Below are positions 45,461-53,962 of a DNA stretch of 64,000 nucleotides, in pieces. Below the pieces are notes generated by a model. It saw only the letters and a program-made list of their open reading frames with translations, was not told the origin of the DNA and did no database searches. Location: NCBI RefSeq assembly GCF_000372965.1, contig NZ_KB890024.1, forward strand, positions 1,986,839 to 2,050,838, in the 5' to 3' direction. Position 1 is the stretch's first letter, and every line of letters starts with the position of its first letter. Both the position numbers and the translations under genes were made by a program. Source of the DNA: Hoeflea sp. 108. Lineage in GTDB: Bacteria > Pseudomonadota > Alphaproteobacteria > Rhizobiales > Rhizobiaceae.

Positions 45461-45753
45461 GCTATGCGCCGGCTTTCAATCGATCCAACGCGTAATTTTG
45501 GATGGATTGTTCGATCAAGACGAATGATTTCGGGCGAGACTGGAATGCCTCGCGCGCGGCGGCGGTTTGTGCGCGTGAAGGCGAGGTACGCATGCTAAGT
45601 CATGGCGTATGCATGGCTATGCGAAACACTCATAGCTGCGTTCGCAAAATTCACTTTTCGGCCAAGCCGAACACTTCTCTTCTGGGGTTGCGATGCAGGC
45701 GGCGTCGCGCGGACTTCGGGATGGTCCGCTCATGACATCAGGAGGAGGACGTG
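45461..45753. other. Divergent intergenic region, no gene seen
   Basis: A 293-bp gap between yeiH (minus) and the LVIVD-type gene (plus). It must carry both promoters. It contains several short direct motifs but no repeat, RNA structure or ORF with a ribosome site that I can support. Confidence 0.5.
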
Positions 45754-47490
45754 ATGGTGGCGAAACGGATTTTGCTCGGCTGTTCGATACTGGCGCTGGC
45801 GACGGGTGTGGCTGTAGCTGCCGACTGGGGCAGCAAGGTGCCGACCGAGATCAACATCACAGACCCCTATCTCAAGCAGTGGAACGCGCTGACCTACGAC
45901 AAGGCGCCACCGGCGCTTGAGCCCGGCAAGGACTACGGCATGTCGGAGGACGGCACCTTCAGGGCGCCGCGCGCCACGCCGCTGGGCGGCAGCCCGGCAT
46001 TCCCCGGACAGCTGGAGGCGTGGGACGACAAGACCTACAGCCAGAATGTCGAGGAGATAGCCTTCTACCCGCATATCAGCTCACCCTGGCATGCCTGGCC
46101 CGACGTCGCCGACTTCGACGGCAAGCGCTACATGTATGTGCACGACCGCGACTACATGCGCGTGCTCGACATCACCGACCCGGCCAAGGCCAAGGTCGTC
46201 TATTCCAAGGGCGGCGTGTGGGGACCGGAAGGCTCGAACGAGGACTGGGACGCCAAGACCGTCGAGGACTATTTCGGTGGCATTACCATTGCCTGGAGCG
46301 AGACGCTCAAGAAGAACGTCGTCGTCGCCTCCTATGAGATCGGTCGCTTCGGCATCCTCGACAACAAGCGCACCCAGCCCGACATCGTCGAGACGCTGCG
46401 CAAGTACAATTCGCTCAAGGGCTTCAAGGTCTATGAGATGAACGGGCCGACGCCCGACGACTGGAAGCTGATCGCAACGCGCACGACCGACAGGAAGAAC
46501 CCCGATGCGCCCATCGGCCAGCAAGAGGGCTCGGGTTCGCTCGACGCGCCCGCCTGGTTCGGTGGCAAATACATGTATCTGTCGGCGGCGCCTGACGACA
46601 CCTACGCGCTGACCGAATACCCCGATTATCTGCATTCGCCGGGCTATCAGGTTTGGGATATGTCGGATCCGGCCAATCCCGTCTTCGTCAGCCAGGTCAC
46701 GGTTCCCGGCCAGGTGGTCGGCGACAAGGCGAGCGAGGACGCCTATCTGATGAACCCGCGGGCCGGCAACCGGACGTCATGGATGGGCTCGCGCATGCCG
46801 CCATTCCTGCCGACGCCGGTCGAAAAGGGCGGCAAGGTGGCCTTCGGCGCGATGGGCGGCCTCGGCCTCTACACCTTCGACCTCGCCAACCCCGACAAGC
46901 CGGAGATGAAGGGGCATGTGAGCATCGCGCCGAGCTTCGCCGGCACCGAATTCGACAATGTCGACACCAGCCAGTACGCCCGCACCGGCTATGTCTTCGC
47001 CAACGGTTATCCGATGAACTCGAACTGCTACGAGCCCTATAAGGACGTGCTGGTGATCGACGCCAAGGATGTGGCACAGCCGAAGGTGGTGGCAACATTC
47101 CCGCGGCCGACGCCGCCGAAGGAGGCGAAGTTTACCGACTATTGCCAGCGCAAGGGCAGCTTCGGGCCGAAGCGCTCGGGCACCACGCACCAGCCGGGCC
47201 ATGGTCGCGACGGCGTAGTACCCTACGCCTTCTACAATGCCGGTCTGCAGATCTTCGACGTCAAGGATCCGGCACAGCCGAAGATCGCGGGCTACTTCGT
47301 GCCACGCTTCCCCACGACTTCAGAGATGCCCGACTACACCTTCGACAATGCCAGCTTCGCAGTCTTCACCGAATATGATCGCAACATCATCTGGCTGTTC
47401 TCGGTCGGTGGCGTGCATGCACTGAAGACGCCGCTGCTGGGTGAACCGAAAATGGGCTCCAGCGACCAGATCTGGCCGCCCCGGGGCTGA
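45754..47490 (+). CDS. Large secreted LVIVD-repeat-type protein (predicted beta-propeller)
   Basis: A 578-residue exported protein (signal MVAKRILLGCSILALATGVA, cleaved near AVA). Repeated elements of the kind LDITDPAKAKVVYSK, VWDMSDPANPVFVSQV, TFDLANPDKPEMKG, VIDAKDVAQPKVVATF and IFDVKDPAQPKIAGYF are LVIVD-type blades spread over residues about 130-540. Two cysteines (NSNCYEPY, TDYCQRKG) may form a disulfide, and a His-rich TTHQPGHGRDG follows. It is likely a periplasmic or surface beta-propeller; some relatives are of unknown function. An AGGAGGA precedes the GTG/ATG start (ATG 45754 chosen). It is isolated, with no obvious partner operon. Confidence 0.82.
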   Translation: MVAKRILLGCSILALATGVAVAADWGSKVPTEINITDPYLKQWNALTYDKAPPALEPGKDYGMSEDGTFRAPRATPLGGSPAFPGQLEAWDDKTYSQNVEEIAFYPHISSPWHAWPDVADFDGKRYMYVHDRDYMRVLDITDPAKAKVVYSKGGVWGPEGSNEDWDAKTVEDYFGGITIAWSETLKKNVVVASYEIGRFGILDNKRTQPDIVETLRKYNSLKGFKVYEMNGPTPDDWKLIATRTTDRKNPDAPIGQQEGSGSLDAPAWFGGKYMYLSAAPDDTYALTEYPDYLHSPGYQVWDMSDPANPVFVSQVTVPGQVVGDKASEDAYLMNPRAGNRTSWMGSRMPPFLPTPVEKGGKVAFGAMGGLGLYTFDLANPDKPEMKGHVSIAPSFAGTEFDNVDTSQYARTGYVFANGYPMNSNCYEPYKDVLVIDAKDVAQPKVVATFPRPTPPKEAKFTDYCQRKGSFGPKRSGTTHQPGHGRDGVVPYAFYNAGLQIFDVKDPAQPKIAGYFVPRFPTTSEMPDYTFDNASFAVFTEYDRNIIWLFSVGGVHALKTPLLGEPKMGSSDQIWPPRG

Positions 47491-47511
47491 CAGGACGACA
47501 GCGACAAACTT

Positions 47512-47535
47512 CGGACCGGCCTCGCGGCCGGTCCG
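47512..47535. terminator. Hairpin between convergent LVIVD and VOC genes
   Basis: CGGACCGGCC (47512-47521), loop TCGC, GGCCGGTCCG (47526-47535): a perfect 10-bp stem 21 bp past the LVIVD stop, without a T-run. Confidence 0.65.
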
Positions 47536-47550
47536 TGTCATCTGGGGCAA

Positions 47551-47973
47551 TCACTCCTTGGGCAGGAAAGCGGGATTGTAGACGATCTCCCAGAGATGGT
47601 CGTCGGGATCCTGGAAATAGCCGGCATAGCCGCCCCAGAAGGTCTTTTGCGCCGGCTTTACCAGCCGCGCGCCGGCGGCCAGTGCCTGCGCCATGACCGC
47701 GTCGACCTCGGCTTCACCGGCGACATTGTGGCCAAGTGTGAACTCGGTCGGGCTGCGATCTGATTTTGCGATGCCGGCGTCGTGGGCGATGTCGCCGCGC
47801 GGGAACAGCGCCAGCTTCATGCCACCTTCCAGATCGATGAAGACGACGGCGCCGTGCTCGAACTCTGTGCCGATGATGCCGTCGGTGGCGAGCCCGAGGC
47901 CGTCGCGATAGAAGGCGAGCGATGTGTCGAGGTCGTCGACGCCGAGGGTGATGACGCTTATTCTCGGTTTCAT
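47551..47973 (-). CDS. VOC family protein (single-domain, glyoxalase-like)
   Basis: A 140-residue VOC domain: KPRISVITLGVDDLDTSLAF, then YRDGLGLATDGIIGTEFEHG, VFIDLEGGMKLALFPRGDIA, KTFWGGYAGYFQDPDDHLWE, IVYNPAF. The last block has the typical W-E metal-binding Glu. It resembles small YhjR/PhnB-like glyoxalase/bleomycin-resistance proteins. Substrate unknown. It is divergent from the AraC gene. Confidence 0.9.
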   Translation of the reverse strand: MKPRISVITLGVDDLDTSLAFYRDGLGLATDGIIGTEFEHGAVVFIDLEGGMKLALFPRGDIAHDAGIAKSDRSPTEFTLGHNVAGEAEVDAVMAQALAAGARLVKPAQKTFWGGYAGYFQDPDDHLWEIVYNPAFLPKE

Positions 47974-48104
47974 GATGTGCGGTCCTGTGTTGCGCGGCGG
48001 CGGATGTCCTTGTGCCGCAGTTACAGGGTTTTCGCATCAGCCTGCGTTGCCGGATTGAATATTCCGGCCAAAGTTACGGCAGGCAGGATTCGGGAGAAGA
48101 CAGC

Positions 48105-48884
48105 TTGAGCGAGGCGGTGCCGGCACAGTCGGCGGGCGATTTCACCGAGATGCCGGTGGCATCGTATCTCGGCGACGTCTTCTCGGCGGTCTGGATGCAC
48201 CGTCTGCCGGAAAAAAATAGCGTACCGCCGCTGGTCATTGTGCCTGACGGCACCATCGACCTGCAGTGGATCAATGGTGCGTTCCGTATCGCTGGCCCCG
48301 ACAGGGAGCCGAAGACAGAGCATCTTCAAGACACGGGCATGGTCGTCGGGTTTCGTTTCCAGCCCGGCGCCGCTGCTGCCTGGCTGGGCATGCCCGCGAC
48401 CGAGATCGCGGGCCAGCGGCTGGCACTGGATGACCTCTGGGGACGGAAGGCACGCCGCATGAATGGCGGGGTCGGATCGCCCGAAGCACTGGGGCTCGTT
48501 GCTTCGTTGCAGGCTGCGATTGCCCGCGCCATGCCTGAAACGCCTCTCACAGACCAGACCATGCGTGCCGCCTACAAGCTGATCGAGGCCGGTCCGCCCT
48601 CAGGCGCGCCGCTGATCCCGTGGCTCGGACGGGCGCTGGCAATGAGCGAACGCACCCTGCGCCGGCGCTTCGACGAGAGTTTCGGCTACGGCCCAAAGAC
48701 GCTCGACCGCATCCTGCGCTACCAGCGTTATCTCGATCTGAAGCGCAGAAGCCATGGATCGCCCGCCATGCTGGCCGTTGAGGCCGGTTATGCCGACCAG
48801 GCGCATCTGGTTCGCGAAAGCCGCCGTCTCACATGCCGGACGCCGGCGGAGTTCGAGCGGCTGGTCGGCTTCGGTCGGTCGTAG
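48105..48884 (+). CDS. AraC family transcriptional regulator
   Basis: A 259-residue regulator. The N-terminal part (VWMHRLPEKNSVPPLVIVPD, then GTIDLQWINGAFRIAGPDRE and GFRFQPGAAAAWLGMPATEI) resembles the DUF6597-type sensor found in short AraC proteins. The C-terminal HTH covers residues about 160-255 (IPWLGRALAMSERTLRRRFD, then FGYGPKTLDRILRYQRYLDL, and AVEAGYADQAHLVRESRRLT). TTG 48105 is preferred because GGGAG lies about 10 bp upstream and the preceding frame lacks conservation. It is divergent from the VOC gene and may regulate it. Confidence 0.82.
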   Translation: MSEAVPAQSAGDFTEMPVASYLGDVFSAVWMHRLPEKNSVPPLVIVPDGTIDLQWINGAFRIAGPDREPKTEHLQDTGMVVGFRFQPGAAAAWLGMPATEIAGQRLALDDLWGRKARRMNGGVGSPEALGLVASLQAAIARAMPETPLTDQTMRAAYKLIEAGPPSGAPLIPWLGRALAMSERTLRRRFDESFGYGPKTLDRILRYQRYLDLKRRSHGSPAMLAVEAGYADQAHLVRESRRLTCRTPAEFERLVGFGRS

Positions 48885-48905
48885 CCGTCCGCAAGCCCAG
48901 TGGTC

Positions 48906-50330
48906 TCAGTGCAGCTTGGTCACGAGCCGCACCAGCCAGTCGGTAAGGCCCTTGTAGGGCGGGCGGATCAGGTCGCTGGCCGAGGGCTCGTATTTGCGCA
49001 GGACCGGCATTGCCTTGGAGAAGGTGAGGAAACCCTCGCGGCCGTGATAGTGCCCCATGCCCGAGGCGCCGACGCCGCCGAAGGGCAGGTCTGCGCAGGC
49101 GAACTGGTAGAGCGTGTCGTTGATGCAGACGCCGCCGGCGACGATGCGCGACAACATGATCTCGATCTCGGCCCTGTCGTCGCCGAAGCCGTAGAGCGCC
49201 AACGGGCGGTCACGCTCCACGACATAGGCGATAGCCTCGTCGAGCGAGCCGCAGCCGATGATGGGCAGGATCGGCCCGAATATCTCGTCGCGCATGACGG
49301 CGCTGTCGGGCGTGGGATCGAGCACTGCTGTCGGGACCATCAGGCGCTCGCGAGCTGGCGGCAGCGAAGTGGCGTCGACAAGCGGGGTCAGTTCGAAGCC
49401 CTGCACCGCGGCGTCGTCGAGCAGGCCGTTCAGGCGGGCGAACTGGCTGTCGTTGACGATGGAGGTGTAGTCGTCGAAGCCCTTCCGGTCGTTGTAGCGG
49501 GCACTGACTTCCTGCTTGATGAGGCGGAGGAGCTCGTCGCGCTTTTCTCTTGATACCAGCACATAGTCGGGGGCGATGCAGGTCTGGCCGGCATTGAAGA
49601 ATTTGCCCGTGGCGATGCGACGGGCGGCACGTTCGAGATTGGCCGAGGGGGCGACGATGGCCGGCGACTTGCCGCCGAGCTCGAGCGTCACGGGTGTCAG
49701 GTTGCGGGCAGCGGCAGCCATCACCTTACGGCCGACCGCGGTGGAGCCGGTGAAGAACAGATGGTCGAAGGGCAGTTCGGAAAAGGCCGCCGACAGCTCG
49801 GCGCCCCCCAGCGCCACCGCCACGCGGGATGAAGGGAAGACGTCTGCCAGCAGCGACTGCAGGAAGGTCGTTGTGCGCGGCGTGTGCTCCGACGGCTTGA
49901 GGAAGACGTGGTTGCCGGCGGCGATGGCCGCGACCAGCGGCGCGAGCGAAAGGTTCACCGGATAGTTCCACGGCGCGATGATGCCGACGACGCCGAGCGG
50001 TACGTGGCGGATTTCGGCGCTTGCAGGCAAAAGCTTCCAGCCGGCCGAGCGGCGCTCGGGCCGCATCCAGGATTTCAGCTTGCGCAGCGTGTGCTTGATT
50101 TCCGACAGAACGACGCTGCCTTCGCCCAGCAGGCTTTCGTGCCGGGAGCGATGGCCGAAATCGGCGCTGATGGCCTCGGCCATCTCGTTCAGGCGCCGGC
50201 TGAAGGCGCTCTGCAGGCGCTTGAGGTCCTGGACGCGCTGGGCATATGTCGGCCGCGTCTCGAGCCAGGTGGCACGCAGCGCATCGAAGGTTGCCCTGAG
50301 CTCGGGCTGGCTATCGTTTTGCTTCAGCAT
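48906..50330 (-). CDS. Aldehyde dehydrogenase, coniferyl-aldehyde type
   Basis: A 474-residue NAD(P)-dependent aldehyde dehydrogenase of the coniferyl/fatty aldehyde branch (ALDH3-like length). VPLGVVGIIAPWNYPVNLSL is the N-P binding segment, LFFTGSTAVGRKVM the cofactor loop, VTLELGGKSPAIVAP has the general-base Glu, GKFFNAGQTCIAPDYVL the catalytic Cys, and DEIFGPILPIIG the conserved E-x-F-G-P. The C-terminal part has GASGMGHYHGREGFLTFSKA. Start at ATG 50330. YhhN's stop lies inside it (20-bp overlap), so the two are coupled. Confidence 0.92.
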   Translation of the reverse strand: MLKQNDSQPELRATFDALRATWLETRPTYAQRVQDLKRLQSAFSRRLNEMAEAISADFGHRSRHESLLGEGSVVLSEIKHTLRKLKSWMRPERRSAGWKLLPASAEIRHVPLGVVGIIAPWNYPVNLSLAPLVAAIAAGNHVFLKPSEHTPRTTTFLQSLLADVFPSSRVAVALGGAELSAAFSELPFDHLFFTGSTAVGRKVMAAAARNLTPVTLELGGKSPAIVAPSANLERAARRIATGKFFNAGQTCIAPDYVLVSREKRDELLRLIKQEVSARYNDRKGFDDYTSIVNDSQFARLNGLLDDAAVQGFELTPLVDATSLPPARERLMVPTAVLDPTPDSAVMRDEIFGPILPIIGCGSLDEAIAYVVERDRPLALYGFGDDRAEIEIMLSRIVAGGVCINDTLYQFACADLPFGGVGASGMGHYHGREGFLTFSKAMPVLRKYEPSASDLIRPPYKGLTDWLVRLVTKLH

Positions 50331-51015
50331 CGTTTTCCGTCGACCGGGCGAAGAGATACTGCGCGGCATAATAGGTGCCGAGCACCCAGATGGCATTGTA
50401 GGGAATGTTCCAGCGGAAGCGGCCATAGGCAAGCATGGTGTCGCTGACCATGAAGAACAGGCCGCCGATCGCCGCATGGCGAGCCGCCCGCTGCGCTTGC
50501 GTGCCGGCGAGTTGGCGATGGCGCGACAGCGCCTGGGCGGCCATGGTGGTGAGCACCAGCGCATAGATCACCACAGGCATCCGCATGGGCGAGGGCAGGT
50601 GCGACCACAGTCCGGCGAAGACGGCCACCGCGACGACCGCGAAGAGCGCGAAGATCGCGACGTTGCCGCCGAACCTCGCATCGCGGGTCAGCGCCCAGAT
50701 ATAGGCGCAGTGGGCGAGCAGGAAGCCGACGAGGCCGGCAAGGAAATAGTCGCCCGGCAGCATGAGGAAGAAATCGCCCGCCGCGCCAAAGGCAAGGCCG
50801 ATGGCGATCGGCACGCCATAGGCGCGCGAACTCATGCCACGGAGCACGGCGACAAGCAGAAGCAGCGTCGCGGTCGGCTTGGTCAGGTAATGCAGCCAGC
50901 GCCAGGGCGAGGTGTTGTCGGGCGCGACCAGGCTGCCGATGATGGCCAGAACCGCGGAGATGGCGAACAGCCAGTAGATTGCCGTGTTGCTGCGTCTGGA
51001 AGTCACTGTATCCAC
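50311..51015 (-). CDS. YhhN/TMEM86-type lysoplasmalogenase-like membrane protein
   Basis: A 234-residue multi-TM protein of the YhhN family (TMEM86-type lysoplasmalogenases). WRWLHYLTKPTATLLLLVAV, then AIGLAFGAAGDFFLMLPGDY and LVGFLLAHCAYIWAL carry the conserved K-P, G-D and H residues; GGLFFMVSDTMLAYGRFRWN and VLGTYYAAQYLFA end it. GTG 51015 with an AGGGGAG upstream fits better than the extended TTG at 51057. It overlaps the start of the aldehyde dehydrogenase by 20 bp. Lysoplasmalogenase would release a fatty aldehyde, which that enzyme could oxidise, a plausible two-step unit. Confidence 0.85.
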   Translation of the reverse strand: MDTVTSRRSNTAIYWLFAISAVLAIIGSLVAPDNTSPWRWLHYLTKPTATLLLLVAVLRGMSSRAYGVPIAIGLAFGAAGDFFLMLPGDYFLAGLVGFLLAHCAYIWALTRDARFGGNVAIFALFAVVAVAVFAGLWSHLPSPMRMPVVIYALVLTTMAAQALSRHRQLAGTQAQRAARHAAIGGLFFMVSDTMLAYGRFRWNIPYNAIWVLGTYYAAQYLFARSTENDAEAKR

Positions 51016-51255
51016 GCCGCGCGCTCCCCTCGTGCTGCCGATGACAGGATAAGCCAATGTTTTCGGCGGTTTGTCCAGTTACCTGTACGTAAGGTGCGGG
51101 AATGTGGCCAAGGGCCGGGGTCATCGGGCCGTTGCGCAAATGCGATACGCTCGGCGCATTACGCGCTGTAAGGCGAATTGCAGTTTACGTTTCGTTCACC
51201 ATCGCCTACACCGCGACCCTTCTTGAAGCCCCGCCAGTGATTTGCACCGCCCCAA

Positions 51256-51942
51256 ATGCAGAACAAATCCATCCGCTTTCGCGCCCGTTCCTTCGTTGCC
51301 TTCGCGCTCGTGCCCGAAGCGCCGCTCGACGAATGGCTGCAGGATCTCGACCGCTGGATCCAGAATTCTCCCGGCTTTTTCAAGGGCCGGCCCGTCGTTC
51401 TCGACCTCAATGCCCTGAAGCCTGCGAAGGACGAGATCGCTGCCCTTGTGGCGCAACTCGCCGACCGCGGCATCCGCACCTACGCCATCGAAGGCAAGCG
51501 AATCGATTCGCTTGGGCATGACCTGCCGCCGCTGCTGGTCGGCGCCAAGGAGACCTTCATCGAGGAGGAGCAGGCCCAGGAGGCAGCACCCGTCGAGCCG
51601 GAGCCGCAGGCGTCGACCACGCTGATCGTCGACCAGCCGATCCGCTCGGGACAGTCGATCGTGCATCCGCAAGGCGATGTCATCGTGATGGGCTCGGCCA
51701 GCTTTGGCTCCGAAATCCTCGCCGGCGGCTCGATCCACGTCTACGGCACGCTGCGCGGTCGCGCCTTTGCCGGCGCCTGGGGCAACCGCAACGCGCGCAT
51801 CTTCTGCCGCAGGAACGAGGCTGAACTTCTGGCGGTGGACGGCTGGTACCGCACCGCCGAGGACATGGAGCCGTCGATGCGCGGCAAGGCGATCCAGGCC
51901 CATCTGGACGACAATGCCATTTTGGTCGCGCCCCTCAACTGA
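51256..51942 (+). CDS. minC: Septum site-determining protein MinC
   Basis: A 228-residue cell division inhibitor. N-terminal domain: IRFRARSFVAFALVPEAPLD, then FLDLNALKP-like FFKGRPVVLDLNALKPAKDE. C-terminal beta-helix: PIRSGQSIVHPQGDVIVMGS, ASFGSEILAGGSIHVYGTLR, GRAFAGAWGNRNARIFCRRN. It blocks FtsZ assembly away from mid-cell in complex with MinD. Encoded 17 bp before minD in minC-minD-minE order. Confidence 0.95.
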   Translation: MQNKSIRFRARSFVAFALVPEAPLDEWLQDLDRWIQNSPGFFKGRPVVLDLNALKPAKDEIAALVAQLADRGIRTYAIEGKRIDSLGHDLPPLLVGAKETFIEEEQAQEAAPVEPEPQASTTLIVDQPIRSGQSIVHPQGDVIVMGSASFGSEILAGGSIHVYGTLRGRAFAGAWGNRNARIFCRRNEAELLAVDGWYRTAEDMEPSMRGKAIQAHLDDNAILVAPLN

Positions 51943-51959
51943 TGAACGGAGACAATAGC

Positions 51960-52775
51960 ATGGGCAAGGTAGTGGTCGTCACATCTGGCAAGGGCGGGGT
52001 CGGCAAGACGACCTCGACGGCTGCCCTGGGCGCCGTTCTGGCCCAGTCCGGCAAGAAGGTGGTGTTGATCGACTTCGACGTCGGCCTGCGCAATCTCGAT
52101 CTGGTGATGGGCGCCGAGCGCCGCGTGGTGTTCGACCTCGTCAACGTCACCCAGGGCCAGGCCAAGCTGTCTCAGGCGCTGATCCGCGACAAGCGCGTCG
52201 AATCGCTGTTCCTGCTGCCGGCCTCGCAGACGCGCGACAAGGACGCGCTGACCGAGGAAGGCGTGGCCAGCGTGATCGCGACGCTGCGCGAAAAGTTCGA
52301 CTATGTGTTGTGCGACAGCCCGGCAGGCATCGAGCGCGGTGCCCAGCTTGCCATGCGCTTCGCCGACGAGGCCGTCATCGTCACCAATCCCGAGGTGAGC
52401 TCGGTCCGCGACTCCGACCGCATCATCGGCCTGCTCGATTCCAAGACGCTGAAGGCCGAAAAGGGTGAGAGCGTTACCAAGCACGTGCTGGTCACCCGCT
52501 ATGACGCCGGCCGTGCGGCGCGTGGCGAGATGCTGAGCATCGCCGATGTGCTGGAAATCCTGTCGGTGCCACTGCTGGGCATCATCCCCGAGAGCCAGGG
52601 CGTGCTGCGCGCCTCCAATGTAGGCTCGCCGGTGACGCTCAACGAGCCGACCAACGCGGCTGCCCGCGCCTATGCCGACGCTGCCAAGCGCCTCCAGGGC
52701 GAGGATGTGCCAATGGTCACACCGGTGGAGAAGAAAGGTCTCCTTAACCGTCTTCTGGGAAGGAGAGTGGCATGA
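51960..52775 (+). CDS. minD: Septum site-determining ATPase MinD
   Basis: A 271-residue ATPase: deviant Walker A VVVTSGKGGVGKTTSTAALG with the signature Lys, NLDLVMGAERRVVFDLVNVT, DYVLCDSPAGIERGAQLAMR (Walker B/switch II), IIPESQGVLRASNVGSPVT, and the C-terminal amphipathic membrane-targeting helix ending KKGLLNRLLGRRVA. It binds membrane in the ATP form and recruits MinC. ATG 51960 has a GGAG six bases upstream; an ATG overlapping the minC stop at 51942 is the alternative. Its stop overlaps minE's start (ATGA). Confidence 0.97.
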   Translation: MGKVVVVTSGKGGVGKTTSTAALGAVLAQSGKKVVLIDFDVGLRNLDLVMGAERRVVFDLVNVTQGQAKLSQALIRDKRVESLFLLPASQTRDKDALTEEGVASVIATLREKFDYVLCDSPAGIERGAQLAMRFADEAVIVTNPEVSSVRDSDRIIGLLDSKTLKAEKGESVTKHVLVTRYDAGRAARGEMLSIADVLEILSVPLLGIIPESQGVLRASNVGSPVTLNEPTNAAARAYADAAKRLQGEDVPMVTPVEKKGLLNRLLGRRVA

Positions 52776-53041
52776 AACTACTCGAATTCTTCAAGCGTGG
52801 CGGCAGTGCACCGGTGGCGCGTGAGCGCCTTCAGGTGCTGCTCGCCTATGAACGCAACAACCGCAACCAGCCCGATCTCGTTGCCGTGCTGCGCGAAGAG
52901 ATCATTGCCGTGATCGCCAAGCACGTCCAGGTCAGCCAGGACGACGTCAAGATCACCATGGATCGGGGTGCGACCACCTCGACGCTGGAAATCGACATCC
53001 ACATTCCGAATTCCGGAATCAAGGCGGCGGCCGCGCTCTAG
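52772..53041 (+). CDS. minE: Cell division topological specificity factor MinE
   Basis: An 89-residue protein: membrane-binding N-terminus MKLLEFFKRGGSAPVARERL, MinD-contact helix LQVLLAYERNNRNQPDLVAV, then LREEIIAVIAKHVQVSQDDV and ITMDRGATTSTLEIDIHIPN, the topological domain. It stimulates MinD ATPase to give pole-to-pole oscillation. Its start overlaps minD's stop. Confidence 0.97.
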   Translation: MKLLEFFKRGGSAPVARERLQVLLAYERNNRNQPDLVAVLREEIIAVIAKHVQVSQDDVKITMDRGATTSTLEIDIHIPNSGIKAAAAL

Positions 53042-53060
53042 CTTGCCGCCTGGACAACAC

Positions 53061-53090
53061 GAGCGGCAGCGCCCCAATACGCTGCCGCTC
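53061..53090. terminator. Hairpin after minE
   Basis: GAGCGGCAGCG (53061-53071) pairs with CGCTGCCGCTC (53080-53090) across CCCCAATA, an 11-bp stem 20 bp past the minE stop and before the convergent hemerythrin gene. No T-run follows. Confidence 0.6.
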
Positions 53091-53125
53091 GCCGCAAGGC
53101 GGGGCTAAGACCGCCCGGCGGCCTC

Positions 53126-53824
53126 TCAGGCGGTCAGTTCGAGCCGCCTGGCGAGATCGGCGAATTCGGGCGCCGAAAGCTTCGGCCGCGCGGCAAACTC
53201 GATCACTGCATCAAAAGCTTCCTTCGGCGCCTGCTGCCTCATTCCGGCGAGCATCGCCGCGCGCTCGTCTGGGCGCACCGCCGGGATCATGATCTGCATG
53301 AACGCCATCGATTTCTCCGGTGGCAGCGAACCGACGATGCGCGTCTCGATCTCCATCAGTTCGGCGTCGCTGAACAAGGCGAGCAGTTGGGGGGCTGCCA
53401 CCGTTTCCTCCTCGAACATGTGCTCGAGGTCGTGCGCAACATAGGCGGTGAAGGCAAGATAGAGGCGCCGCCCCAGCGCCTGCCGCTCGTTTGCCGGTGC
53501 CTTTTCGATTGTGGTGGCGAGCGCCTCCAGCTCGGCAAAGGTCTTGCGGTGGTCGTCGTGCTGGTCGTCGAGCCGCTCGACGGAGATCGCACCGCGCTCC
53601 TTCAGCGCATTGTGGATGTGGCGGTCCTCGTGCTGGACGTGGGAGGCTGCCAGCATCAGCAGGCCCCTGAGGTCCGACAGCAATGCGGTTTGGGGTGAGC
53701 TGAAATCGGCGCTGCCGAGGCGTCCGAGCAGGTCGCATTGCGCCCGGCGCAGGCCTTTGTGGATGGGGCCGTAGATGTCGTAGCGGCCTTGGAGATCGGG
53801 AATGGCGGCGAGGCTTTCGGTCAT
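53126..53824 (-). CDS. Hemerythrin HHE-domain protein
   Basis: A 232-residue protein with a hemerythrin-like helical bundle: the His ligands are in IHKGLRRAQCDLLGRL (H), MLAASHVQHEDRHIHNALKE (H-x-x-x-E-D-x-H), LDDQHDDHRKTFAELEALAT (H-x-x-x-H) and YVAHDLEHMFEEETVAAPQL (H-D-x-E-H). Such a di-iron site binds O2 or NO-related species. A C-terminal 40-residue region (SMAFMQIMIPAVRPDERAAM) extends beyond the bundle. It is divergent from the split-barrel/GAF genes, which suggests a shared redox or gas theme. Confidence 0.87.
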   Translation of the reverse strand: MTESLAAIPDLQGRYDIYGPIHKGLRRAQCDLLGRLGSADFSSPQTALLSDLRGLLMLAASHVQHEDRHIHNALKERGAISVERLDDQHDDHRKTFAELEALATTIEKAPANERQALGRRLYLAFTAYVAHDLEHMFEEETVAAPQLLALFSDAELMEIETRIVGSLPPEKSMAFMQIMIPAVRPDERAAMLAGMRQQAPKEAFDAVIEFAARPKLSAPEFADLARRLELTA

Positions 53825-53962
53825 GATCTTGCTCCGTGAGCGGGTTGCGATGTGTCGCCATCTACGACTGTCGCGTGTGCTGCGCTCCCTAAAAGCTTCC
53901 TAAGCACCTCCTGTCGTTCCTAATATTTTGCTATCGGTGCTCGAACGATCCCGGAGGGTGTG

